From assembly GCA_035628135.1 (NCBI GenBank), contig DASPKM010000013.1:62001-126000 (forward strand): DNA of 64,000 nucleotides. Reading direction: 5' to 3'. Positions within the stretch are counted from its first letter, which is position 1. Each line of letters opens with the position of its first letter. The position numbers and the translations under genes were made by a program. The notes beneath the pieces were generated by a model. It was given only the letters and a program-made list of their open reading frames with translations, was not told where the DNA came from and did not search any database. This document shows positions 44,052 to 52,015 of the stretch, in pieces. The DNA is from DASPKM01 sp035628135 (GTDB lineage Bacteria; Bacteroidota; Bacteroidia; Chitinophagales; Chitinophagaceae).

Positions 44052-45029
44052 TCAATTCAAATCTTCTTTATTGTATTTATTCCGGTAGTCTACGGGCGAC
44101 ATGGACGTTACTTTTTTGAACACATCCCGGAAGGCCTTGGTATCGGTATAACCCACGTCGTACATTACCTCGCTTACGGTTTTCCTTCCGGTCTCCAGTT
44201 CTTTTTTCGCGGCTTCTATCTTCACGCGTTGCAGGTATTCCAGCACCGTATTGTTAGTGGCTTTCTTAAACCTGCGTTCGAAGGTCCTTCGGCCGATGCC
44301 GAACTTTTCGCACAGCTCGTCCACCGTAATTCTTTCCTGGTAATTGGTCTCGATGAATTCCTGCACCCTGATGATGTCGGGATCGTTGTGGATCTTCTGC
44401 CCTTTAAAAATGGTGAAGGGCGATTGGCTGCTGCGGCTGATATCGAGCACAAAAAACTTCGATGCAAGAATGGCCAGCTCGCGGTTGGTATACTTTTCCA
44501 CCAGGTGCAGCAACAGGTTCCAGTACGAGCTGGCGCCGCCGCTGGAGTACAAGCCGTTTTGCTCGGTAACGATCCTGTTGTCTAATAATTCAACCTCAGG
44601 GAACATGCTCCTGAACTCATTCGCGAACAACCAGTGCGTAGAACAGGCACGGCCATTGAGCAATCCAGTGGAAGCCAGGATGAATGCACCCAGGCACAGG
44701 CTGGCCACTTCTGCCCCGCCCTTGTAGTGGCGAACGATCCATGGTATAAACTCCTGGTTCAATTTAATGGCGTGTTCCAGGTTGCCGCTGATAGCGGGTA
44801 CAACAATCAGGTCTGGCTTTTTTGCATTCTTCAACACCGCATCGGTATGAATGGAAAATATTCCATCGGCCACTTTTACTTCTTTGGTAAGCCCCACCAA
44901 CTGCACGTTGAACAAAGGCTGTTTCCCCTTGCTCTTTAAAAACTCATTGACCGCAGTGAACATATAGCGCGGATCGGCCACTGCTTCTACTACAGCCGTT
45001 TCAGGAACCAGGATGGCAATGTTCTTCAT
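44052..45029 (-). CDS. AraC-family regulator with DJ-1/PfpI domain (GlxA/FtrA-like)
   Basis: The 325-residue protein has an N-terminal DJ-1-like domain (1-185) whose nucleophile elbow region reads EVASLCLGAFILASTG, and a C-terminal AraC HTH pair (about 215-320) with ITVDELCEKFGIGRRTFERRF and VSEVMYDVGYTDTKAFRDVF. The Cys in SLCLGAF is kept. GlxA-type proteins are transcription activators whose ligands are mostly unknown. The divergent VOC gene is a natural target. A near-perfect Bacteroidota promoter precedes it. Confidence 0.87.
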   Translation of the reverse strand: MKNIAILVPETAVVEAVADPRYMFTAVNEFLKSKGKQPLFNVQLVGLTKEVKVADGIFSIHTDAVLKNAKKPDLIVVPAISGNLEHAIKLNQEFIPWIVRHYKGGAEVASLCLGAFILASTGLLNGRACSTHWLFANEFRSMFPEVELLDNRIVTEQNGLYSSGGASSYWNLLLHLVEKYTNRELAILASKFFVLDISRSSQSPFTIFKGQKIHNDPDIIRVQEFIETNYQERITVDELCEKFGIGRRTFERRFKKATNNTVLEYLQRVKIEAAKKELETGRKTVSEVMYDVGYTDTKAFRDVFKKVTSMSPVDYRNKYNKEDLN

Positions 45030-45047
45030 ATAACTGTTTTACTACTT

Positions 45048-45078
45048 CAAAGGTAAAACGAACATCTGTCGCAAACAA
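45048..45078 (-). promoter_or_regulatory. Bacteroidota-type promoter of the AraC gene
   Basis: On the minus strand, TTG (45078-45076), a 20-bp spacer and an exact -7 box TACCTTTG (45055-45048) match the sigma-ABfr consensus. The -7 box ends 18 bp before the ATG, so the leader would be very short. Confidence 0.6.
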
Positions 45079-45103
45079 CCCCTGAGATTGACGTATTTGC
45101 ACA

Positions 45104-45134
45104 TTGCCGGATGCAGTGCACGAGGGTAGTTTTG
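45104..45134 (+). promoter_or_regulatory. Bacteroidota-type promoter of the VOC gene
   Basis: TTG (45104-45106), a 20-bp spacer and the exact -7 box TAGTTTTG (45127-45134) precede the VOC start by 24 bp. The element is back to back with the AraC promoter, the two -33 ends being only 25 bp apart, so both could be controlled from one site. Confidence 0.6.
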
Positions 45135-45158
45135 CTTCGTAGATAAAACACAATTCGT

Positions 45159-45566
45159 ATGACACAGATCAATGCTTATTTAAATTTCAATGGCCGTTGC
45201 CGCGAAGCAATGACCTTTTACCATGAATGCCTGGGCGGGGAGCTCACGATGCAAAAAGTGTCGGAATCGCCCATGGCCGCGCAAATGCCTTCGGAAATGA
45301 GCGCAAATATCCTGCACAGCATGTTGACAAGGGATGGCATCGTGCTGATGGGTTCCGATATGATAGGCGCCAACCTGGTGAATGGGAACGCGGTTTCCCT
45401 CTGCCTCAACTGCAGCAGCGATGAAGAGATCAATGAATGCTTCAACAGGCTTTCCGCTGGCGGCAACATCAAAATGCCCCTGCACCAAACCTTCTGGGGC
45501 GCCACGTATGGCGAGCTCACCGATAAGTTCGGCATGAACTGGATGTTCAACCACGCGAAAAATTGA
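45159..45566 (+). CDS. VOC-superfamily PhnB-like protein
   Basis: The 135-residue protein shows the two beta-alpha-beta-beta-beta modules of the glyoxalase/VOC fold with PhnB-type features: AYLNFNGRCREAMTFYHECLGGEL at the start and HQTFWGATYGELTDKFGMNWMFN at the end. Many such proteins are annotated as 3-demethylubiquinone methyltransferase-like by similarity but lack proven activity. It is divergent from the AraC regulator. Confidence 0.85.
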   Translation: MTQINAYLNFNGRCREAMTFYHECLGGELTMQKVSESPMAAQMPSEMSANILHSMLTRDGIVLMGSDMIGANLVNGNAVSLCLNCSSDEEINECFNRLSAGGNIKMPLHQTFWGATYGELTDKFGMNWMFNHAKN

Positions 45567-45632
45567 CAACGATAACCTCATAAAGTGGTAGAAGCGGAAT
45601 TATAATGCGGCATAAATTCAGTAAATTGAATA

Positions 45633-46895
45633 ATGTCACATTGGAAAACAGTCGCATTATTATGCTTGCTGGTAGTATCAGGAAATTCGGTGTATGCGCA
45701 ATTCGATTGGAAGGTGACCGCCACTCCCCGCTCTTACCGGTACGACGATATATTTTTCCTGAACGATTCTATAGGTTGGGCTGCAAGTGGAGACCGGCAA
45801 ATATTACATACAAAAGACGCCGGCGCCAACTGGCAGTTGCAATTCACCGGTGCCCGGTACCTGCGCAGCATTGAATTTGCAACACCTTTGCTGGGGTTCT
45901 GCGGCTCACTTGATACTGCCTTTTATAAAACCATTGATGGAGGGTTGACATGGACAGATATTTCTTCATCCATTAACCCCCGGCCTGCAGGGATCTGTGG
46001 CCTATCCGCGCCTGATCCATTGCATATTTATGCATGTGGCGTTTGGCGATCACCTGCATTTATAATACGTTCCTCCGACGGGGGGCAAACCTGGTCATAT
46101 ACAGATATGTCTGCCTATGCAAGTGCGCTGGTGGACATTCATTTTATCAATAAGGATACAGGCTTTGCCAGCGGCACGGCCAATCCGGTCACCGACGGAG
46201 GTATCATCCTATATACAACAAATGGTGGTATGAGTTGGGAAGTGAAGATTAAAACACAGACCTCCGAAGACATTATCTGGAAGATTCAATCTCCCGACAG
46301 TACCTATTTTTTTGGATCAATACAGAGCCTGCCTAACCGGCCGGCCAGGATGGTACGTTCCTCCGATAAAGGCCAGACGTGGAACCTGGTGCAGATAAAA
46401 CCAACCTATTATAACCTGGAAATGATCGGGTTCATAGACAGGATGACCGGTTGGACAGGTGGACGTATTGCGCTCCTGAAAACAACCGATGGCGGTATTA
46501 CATGGACGGACAATCTGGTAAACGATCACAGGGGATTCAACAGGTTTTTCCGTGTTAATGCACAGTCTGTCTATTTATCAGGGTATGTGGTCTATAAATT
46601 ACATGCCGGCGCGGTGCCTCCCCCTGTTGATCCACCATCGCAACATGCGATACGCGTTATCCCGAACCCGGTAAGGGGCCGGGCGAGAATAATGCTCCAA
46701 TTGGCATGGACCTCATTTGTGAATCTTTCGTTATACACAAGTGATGGAAGAAAGGTCAGGAACCTGCTGAACGATTATACGCCCGACGGTACACATACAA
46801 TCCAGCTCGACCTTGTTCCGCTTGCCGCAGGCATTTATTTTCTGGTACTGAAAACAAATGAAGGAATGACCCATGTGCAGGTCGTAAAACAATAA
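45633..46895 (+). CDS. Secreted BNR/Ycf48-like propeller protein with T9SS sorting domain
   Basis: The 420-residue protein has a signal peptide (ending GNSVYAQF) and about seven propeller repeats with Asp-box-like motifs: DAGANWQL, DGGLTWTD, DGGQTWSY, NGGMSWEV, DKGQTWNL and DGGITWTD. The last 80 residues (from AIRVIPNPVRGRARI to GIYFLVLKTNEGMTHVQVVK) form a type A Por-secretion sorting domain, removed after export through T9SS. Target and activity are unknown. The gene is not part of an obvious operon. Confidence 0.85.
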   Translation: MSHWKTVALLCLLVVSGNSVYAQFDWKVTATPRSYRYDDIFFLNDSIGWAASGDRQILHTKDAGANWQLQFTGARYLRSIEFATPLLGFCGSLDTAFYKTIDGGLTWTDISSSINPRPAGICGLSAPDPLHIYACGVWRSPAFIIRSSDGGQTWSYTDMSAYASALVDIHFINKDTGFASGTANPVTDGGIILYTTNGGMSWEVKIKTQTSEDIIWKIQSPDSTYFFGSIQSLPNRPARMVRSSDKGQTWNLVQIKPTYYNLEMIGFIDRMTGWTGGRIALLKTTDGGITWTDNLVNDHRGFNRFFRVNAQSVYLSGYVVYKLHAGAVPPPVDPPSQHAIRVIPNPVRGRARIMLQLAWTSFVNLSLYTSDGRKVRNLLNDYTPDGTHTIQLDLVPLAAGIYFLVLKTNEGMTHVQVVKQ

Positions 46896-47158
46896 GCGTA
46901 ATTGCTCAGATAAGCTCGTGCTCTTCTGCGGGTTAATATAACCTTCTGCAATCAGTTCCGGGATTTCTTTTCCCTCGTCGTCTGTGTAATCCTTAAATCT
47001 AATTTAACCTGTAATGATATTCAAGCGTCCTGTCAAATTCACCCTTTCAGGGGATTTTTTAGCTGCCTGCGCCAGATTCGCTGTTTCGGGTGATGTAAGC
47101 GAATGGCGGACACAGTACATTTGATTGAGATATTGTCCCGAAACCAAACGTATGATCA
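46896..47158. other. Intergenic stretch with a possible gene remnant
   Basis: No intact gene is seen. On the minus strand around 46910-46990 a frame reads like protein (FKDYTDDEGKEIPELIAE, then GYINPQKS) but runs on into the end of the propeller gene without a plausible start or stop. It may be a fragment of a deleted gene. Nothing else is recognised here. Confidence 0.3.
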
Positions 47159-47674
47159 ATGAAAGCAATCTTGCCCGCTGTACTGGTATTTCTTCCGATG
47201 CTGGCCCTGCAAGCCCAGGTAACAGATAGCCTGGACAATATCCATTTTTAAAATACCTGCAAGCTGGCAGGCGGAAATGCAGGCCACGTTTACACAGCTT
47301 ACACTATTCGATAAGCGGCAGAACAATTTTTGCATGGTGAACATTTACCAGCAGCAACCCGCTTCGGCAGACAAATTCAGCAGCTTTAAAAAAGAGTGGG
47401 AGGAACTGGTGCGCGCTGCGTTTGAAGTGCCTGCGAATGTAAAGCCGCAGCCCAAAAAGCTTAAGAATGGCCAGACCGCATTATCCTATGCGGCGCAATG
47501 ATCAACAAAACCAATAACCTTCCGTATTATGTAGAATTGAATGTGTTCGATTGTGGCAGCTATGTGCAGAGCATGATGGTTACTTCGGGCAGTAAAAAAC
47601 ATTTTCAGTATTTCGATTCATCCTGGCAATCGCTTGTAACCCGTGTACCTGAATGGAGAATTAACCTGAAATAA
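47159..47674 (+). pseudogene. Frameshifted gene for a small secreted protein
   Basis: An ATG at 47159 opens a signal peptide (MKAILPAVLVFLPMLALQAQ) followed by VTDSLDNIHF and a stop at about 47250. The protein resumes in another frame as FKIPASWQAEMQATFTQLTL and goes on to QTALSYAAQ with a TGA at 47501. It resumes again as NKTNNLPYYVELNVFDCGSY and SWQSLVTRVPEWRINLK, ending at TAA 47674. Two single-base shifts would restore about 170 residues. No named family is recognised. Confidence 0.65.
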
Positions 47675-47971
47675 TCATAAGAACATTGCTTGCATTCACC
47701 TGCAGCCAATTTTCCCATTCACCGCTACAAGCCATGCTGCATTGATCCTCAATTCCCCAAATTGGGCAATTACTGGCGTATAGTCCTTACCTTTATACGC
47801 TGCCGATGATGGTGAGCATTTTGCAATTGTTCCCCTGCGAGGCCCGTGAGTCAATACCGGGCACAACCTGATCCTGTCCATAAGTGCAGTTGGCACTTAT
47901 GTTGTGCATAAGCTATTACCCAATTCCCATAAAATACCAGTCGAATTCAAAAAACTTTACAAACCAGTATT
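47675..47971. other. Intergenic stretch before the esterase pair, possible remnant
   Basis: The minus strand holds a 66-codon open frame (47696-47896) with a protein-like tail (KGKDYTPVIAQFGELRINAA) but no credible start context or family. It may be a remnant, like its neighbour. The last 40 bp resemble the spacer before the paralogous gene at 50127 and probably carry the promoter or leader. Confidence 0.3.
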
Positions 47972-49819
47972 ATGCGACCCTCCACCTCCAGCTCCAGGAA
48001 GTTGACAATTTCCGTGCTTTATGCTGCTGTGCTTTTACTCGCCCTTTCGGGGCTTAATACCGCAAATGCCCAGAATTGCTACGTCAACCCGAGGATCAAA
48101 AAGATTACCGCCAACGTATCGGCGACGATCAAATCGTACATGGAATTCAAGCCGGTGGACTGGAATGCCAATCCCACTAAAAAATACCCCCTTATCGTAT
48201 ACTTCGGAGGCACCGGTGAAATGTTCCAGCAACCCGGCGGTTCCAGCCAGGACCTTTGCAACGTGTTGCAATATTCCATGCCCTGGCGTATGAACGTAGG
48301 CCATTTTCCAGATTATGTAACCGACCCTAATACCGGCCAGCAATACTCTTACTTCGTGGTAATGCCGTTTGTTACAGACTGGAGCCAGCAATATTCCCTC
48401 GATCCTGGGGCAATGATCGATTACGTAATACAGAACTATCCCAACCGCATAGACCTGAACCGGATCTACCTCACCGGCATGAGCCGCGGCACCGACAACC
48501 TGATGGGTTATGCCACCGGCAGCAGCACATCGGCCAGCAGGCTGGCAGCGATTGTGCCGGTAGGCAATTGCTTTCCCGATTATACAGGCTCCGGCAACAT
48601 GACCCTGTTCAACCAGCAGGTAAACAACCTGGCTTCGGGCAACGTGCGCATGTGGGGCATATCCTGCCAGGGCGATAAGGTTTGTACCGAAAACTATATC
48701 AAGAACTGGGTATCGGCCCTTAATACAGCAAAACCGGGTAATGCCCTGTTTACTTATGCAACCCAGGATTGCGATACCGTTGCGCCGAACGGTTCATTCC
48801 ACTATGCCTGGAACCAGGCTTATAATCCCGATTACAGGGCCGCCCCCGGTAATAAGAATGTGTATGAATGGATGATCCAGTTCTCAAAGAATGGCGGTGG
48901 AGGTGGAGGCGGAACCCCGCCTGCCCAGCCCAATTGCAGCACCATTACCGTGGTGCCCGGCAGCAGCTCGCTGAAAATAAAGGGACTGCTGGCACCGGTG
49001 GCTACCGTGCATATCTTTAACAGCAGTTGGGCAACCGTATTCAATCAAACCTATACCAACTCACCGGACAGCATTACGGTATCCAATCTGCCGCAAGGCA
49101 CTTACCAGGTCAAGGTGAATTTTTATACTTCTTCGTGGTCGCACATATGCGAAAAGATGCAGGCCGCTACGGTAGGATCGACGCCGCCTCCACCTCCGCC
49201 GCCTCCGCCACCACCTACCGGTACGCCGGATTGTAATAATATTACCGTTTCACCATTGGCCAATGCGCTCAAGTTGAAAGGACTGGTTGCACCGGTAGTG
49301 GCCGTGCACATCTTTAACGGCAGCTGGGCAACGGCATATAACCGCACGTTCACCAATTCACCGGACAGCATTACGGTAACATCATTGCCGGCCGGCACCT
49401 ATCACGTCAAAGTGACCTTCTATACTTCGGCCTGGTCGCCCATTTGCGAAAAGATGCAGACCGTTTCCGTTTCTAATACAGCACCGCCTATCGTGAATGG
49501 AAGAACGCAGGGAGTGCCGGTAACCGAGCCCGTCAACGCCAATACCAATGTGCCGGCAATTGCGGCCCGGAGGCTTACCGTTGCGCCTAACCCGTTTGCA
49601 CATGCGCTGATGGTAACAATCGGATCGGCTAAGAATGAAAATGCAACCATAACCATTATGGATATGGCTGGCAGGATAGTGATGAAGCGGCCGGTAAGCT
49701 TGCAGATAGGCGTTAACACCATCCAACTGACCGGGCTGGCCAATTTCAAGCCAGGCAGTTACTGGTTGAGGCTTACTACATCGGATGGAGCAGAGAACGT
49801 AAGGCTGCTGCGCCAATAA
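47972..49819 (+). CDS. Secreted esterase-like alpha/beta hydrolase with two C-terminal repeats and T9SS domain
   Basis: The 615-residue protein has a signal peptide (ending NTANAQ) and an alpha/beta-hydrolase domain (about 36-310) of the PHB-depolymerase/CE1-like kind with nucleophile Ser171 in LTGMSRG. An eight-Gly linker follows, then two tandem domains of about 80 residues with repeated phrases (VHIFN-S/G-SWAT, TNSPDSITV, ICEKMQ) separated by an 11-Pro linker. A T9SS sorting domain ends the protein (VAPNPFAHALMV to SYWLRLTTSDGAENVRLL). The repeats are probably adhesive or carbohydrate-binding. The ester substrate is unknown. Confidence 0.75.
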   Translation: MRPSTSSSRKLTISVLYAAVLLLALSGLNTANAQNCYVNPRIKKITANVSATIKSYMEFKPVDWNANPTKKYPLIVYFGGTGEMFQQPGGSSQDLCNVLQYSMPWRMNVGHFPDYVTDPNTGQQYSYFVVMPFVTDWSQQYSLDPGAMIDYVIQNYPNRIDLNRIYLTGMSRGTDNLMGYATGSSTSASRLAAIVPVGNCFPDYTGSGNMTLFNQQVNNLASGNVRMWGISCQGDKVCTENYIKNWVSALNTAKPGNALFTYATQDCDTVAPNGSFHYAWNQAYNPDYRAAPGNKNVYEWMIQFSKNGGGGGGGTPPAQPNCSTITVVPGSSSLKIKGLLAPVATVHIFNSSWATVFNQTYTNSPDSITVSNLPQGTYQVKVNFYTSSWSHICEKMQAATVGSTPPPPPPPPPPPTGTPDCNNITVSPLANALKLKGLVAPVVAVHIFNGSWATAYNRTFTNSPDSITVTSLPAGTYHVKVTFYTSAWSPICEKMQTVSVSNTAPPIVNGRTQGVPVTEPVNANTNVPAIAARRLTVAPNPFAHALMVTIGSAKNENATITIMDMAGRIVMKRPVSLQIGVNTIQLTGLANFKPGSYWLRLTTSDGAENVRLLRQ

Positions 49820-50126
49820 TGTTTCCCAAATTGAAACAGTATTGCGCATACGCCGGTTGCGAAAACATATATAGTCAGGCATTAAATTTTATTAATTTTG
49901 AACAAGACAATTGGTGTTGCTGATTGTCTTGTTCTATATCCCCTTAATCAACCAACCGTTTTGAAGGTATTTTCGTAGATACCAGCATCACCCCTTTAAG
50001 GCTCCCCTCTTCCTGTTAGGAAAACTGAAATGCTAACCTGTTGGCATATGTTGTGCATACATGCCGGCACGATGAACATCATTTAAAAAATTTATATCGA
50101 ATCAAATAACTCTACAAACCTCCGCT
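49820..50126. other. 307-bp spacer between the two esterase-like genes
   Basis: Apart from the hairpin at 49900-49934, no gene is seen. The last 80 bases (the AAATTTATATCGAATCAAATAA region and CTCTACAAAC) resemble the stretch before the first paralogue, in line with a tandem duplication that included the upstream region. Confidence 0.5.
49900..49934 (+). terminator. Hairpin after the first esterase-like gene
   Basis: A perfect 12-bp inverted repeat (GAACAAGACAAT at 49900-49911 and its complement at 49923-49934) with an 11-base loop lies 80 bp beyond the stop. A T-run is weak (TATAT), so it may stabilise the 3' end rather than act as a classic terminator. Confidence 0.55.
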
Positions 50127-51578
50127 ATGCGAATCTTTACCCCACGTTACAGGAAGTTGGCCATTTCCGTGAGTTATTTTACCCTATTGTCAATCCTGTT
50201 CAACACTGCTGCCGCACAGTGTTTCGTAAATCCAAGGATCAAAAAGATCACGGCGGATATTTCCTGGGCCATTAAGTCGTACATGGAATACAAACCGGTA
50301 GATTTCGATACCAATCCAACTAAAAAATATGCTTTGCTGATATATTTCGGCGGCACCGGTGAAATGTTCCAGCAACCCGGCGGCTCCGACCAGGACCTTT
50401 GCCCGGTACTGGGGTACTCCATGCCCTGGCGCATGAACGTAGGACATTTTCCCAATACCGTATTGGACAATGCAGGCCAGCAATGGTCTTACCTGGTGGT
50501 TATGCCTTTTGTGACTGAGTGGAGCCAGCAATACTCCGTAGATCCCGGTGCGGTCATCGACTACATGCTGCAGCATTATGCCGGCCGCATCGATGTATCC
50601 CGGATCTACCTCACCGGCATGAGCCGCGGCACCGATAACCTGATGGGATATGTTACTTCCAGTGCCAGTTCCGCAAGGCGCGTGGCTGCTATTGTTCCCG
50701 TAGCCAATTGTTTTCCAGCAATGGTGGGCACACCCACTTATGATGAACAGGTGGCCGACCTGGCAGCCGGCAATGTGCACATGTGGGGCATCCAGTGTGC
50801 GGGCGATGTGCCTTGCCCCGAAAGCAATATGCAGAACTGGGTAAGCTCGCTTAACAACGCCAACCCAGGATTCGGCATTTTTACTTTTGCAACCTTTGCC
50901 TGCTCCGGCCCTGATAACTCTAACCACTATGCGTGGAACCATGCCTACGATCCTGATTACAGGCCGGCAGCTACCGGCAATAAGAATGTGTATGAATGGA
51001 TGATACAGTTTACTCAAACCGTTTCATTGCCAATAAAATTGAAAGATTGGAATGCGCGCCTGGTGAATGGAAAAGTGATGCTGGAATGGATAACTACCGA
51101 AGAATTCAACACAAAAGAATTCATCATCCAGCGCTCGGCCGCAGGCGGCGTTTTCGAGAACATCTTCACCGTTCCTGCCGCAGTTGCTTCTTCAACAGAA
51201 AAGAAATATTCATTGACGGATCATAATCCTTTACCAGGATTAAGCTTGTACAGGTTGGTGCTAAGGGACCAGGATGGAAAAGAAGAATATTACAGCATCA
51301 AGCGGGTCCTCGTTCGCGGCGGATGGACTGACAACGTCATCATTCCAAATCCTGTTAACGATGGATTACTGACTGTTTATCTGAACATACAGAAAGCGCA
51401 GCGCGTATCTGTTCGGGTATTCGATGTGCAGGGCAGGTTGCTGAGGCATCAGGACAGGCAATTGCAGGAAGGCGTAACCACGCACAATGTAAATGTATCC
51501 ACGCTGCAGAAAGGCGTGTACTTCGTGCAGGTGATAGGCGAAGACTTCAAAGCGGCGAGAAAAGTATTGATCGAATAG
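50127..51578 (+). CDS. Secreted esterase-like alpha/beta hydrolase, paralogue, with T9SS domain
   Basis: The 483-residue protein has a signal peptide (ending NTAAAQ) and a hydrolase domain (31-300) strongly similar to the neighbour at 47972, with nucleophile Ser166 in LTGMSRG and the shared YFGGTGEMFQQPGG and SMPWRMNVGHFP blocks. After the catalytic domain it differs: a fibronectin-like segment (VSLPIKLKDWNARLVNG to LYRLVLRDQDGKEEYYS) and a type A T9SS sorting domain (VIIPNPVNDG to KGVYFVQVIGEDFKAARKVLIE split). The repeats of the neighbour are missing. Both genes seem to come from a tandem duplication followed by tail exchange. Confidence 0.78.
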   Translation: MRIFTPRYRKLAISVSYFTLLSILFNTAAAQCFVNPRIKKITADISWAIKSYMEYKPVDFDTNPTKKYALLIYFGGTGEMFQQPGGSDQDLCPVLGYSMPWRMNVGHFPNTVLDNAGQQWSYLVVMPFVTEWSQQYSVDPGAVIDYMLQHYAGRIDVSRIYLTGMSRGTDNLMGYVTSSASSARRVAAIVPVANCFPAMVGTPTYDEQVADLAAGNVHMWGIQCAGDVPCPESNMQNWVSSLNNANPGFGIFTFATFACSGPDNSNHYAWNHAYDPDYRPAATGNKNVYEWMIQFTQTVSLPIKLKDWNARLVNGKVMLEWITTEEFNTKEFIIQRSAAGGVFENIFTVPAAVASSTEKKYSLTDHNPLPGLSLYRLVLRDQDGKEEYYSIKRVLVRGGWTDNVIIPNPVNDGLLTVYLNIQKAQRVSVRVFDVQGRLLRHQDRQLQEGVTTHNVNVSTLQKGVYFVQVIGEDFKAARKVLIE

Positions 51579-51584
51579 CATCGG

Positions 51585-52001
51585 TTACGCAAAATATTTT
51601 TTCAATACCGCGTTCACCATTTCGGCCGTCAGCGGTTTGTGTTCAAAGCCTGATATTTCGGGCATGCTGCCAGCTTTTGAGCGGTCTTCGGGAAACAGCG
51701 AAGTGGTAAGCATTACCACGATGATGCCTTTGGATGCGTCCAGCTTTTTGTATTCTTCCAAAAACTCCCAACCATTCATGGCGGGCATATTGATGTCGAG
51801 GAAAATCAGGTCGGGTTTGGGATACTGTTCATTATCGTTGTCTGCCTCGGCTGCTTTTTTAAGGTACTCCAGCGCTTCGTGGCCTGTTTGCATTACCTTG
51901 ATATGCCTGGCAAAACCGGACTCCTCCAATATCATTTGCACAAAGAAATTGGTGGGTTCGTCATCATCGATGGAAAGTATACAGTGTAGTTTGTGTGACA
52001 T
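51585..52001 (-). CDS. Single-domain response regulator
   Basis: The 138-residue protein is a CheY-like receiver with acidic pocket DDD (12-14), phosphoacceptor Asp69 in LIFLDINMPAMNGWEF, Thr/Ser region MLTTSL and Lys in FEHKPL. There is no output domain. A short insertion (NDNEQYPKPD) precedes the Asp strand. It is the last gene of a four-gene signalling operon, 14 bp after the PAS kinase, and probably receives phosphate from one of the kinases. Confidence 0.9.
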   Translation of the reverse strand: MSHKLHCILSIDDDEPTNFFVQMILEESGFARHIKVMQTGHEALEYLKKAAEADNDNEQYPKPDLIFLDINMPAMNGWEFLEEYKKLDASKGIIVVMLTTSLFPEDRSKAGSMPEISGFEHKPLTAEMVNAVLKKYFA

Positions 52002-52015
52002 AAGTATTGGTAGTT

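Noticed and set aside
46896..47158. Protein-like minus-strand frame (FKDYTDDEGKEIPELIAE) as a gene
   Set aside because: It has no start or family and runs into the end of a well-supported gene; at most a remnant.
48890..49220. Poly-Gly and poly-Pro runs considered as a nucleotide repeat array or CRISPR-like element
   Set aside because: They are in-frame codon repeats forming protein linkers inside one gene; there are no regular spacers.
50190..51017. Minus-strand open frame of 275 codons opposite the second esterase-like gene
   Set aside because: Shadow of a secreted hydrolase gene with signal peptide and GMSRG; no motifs in the antisense product.
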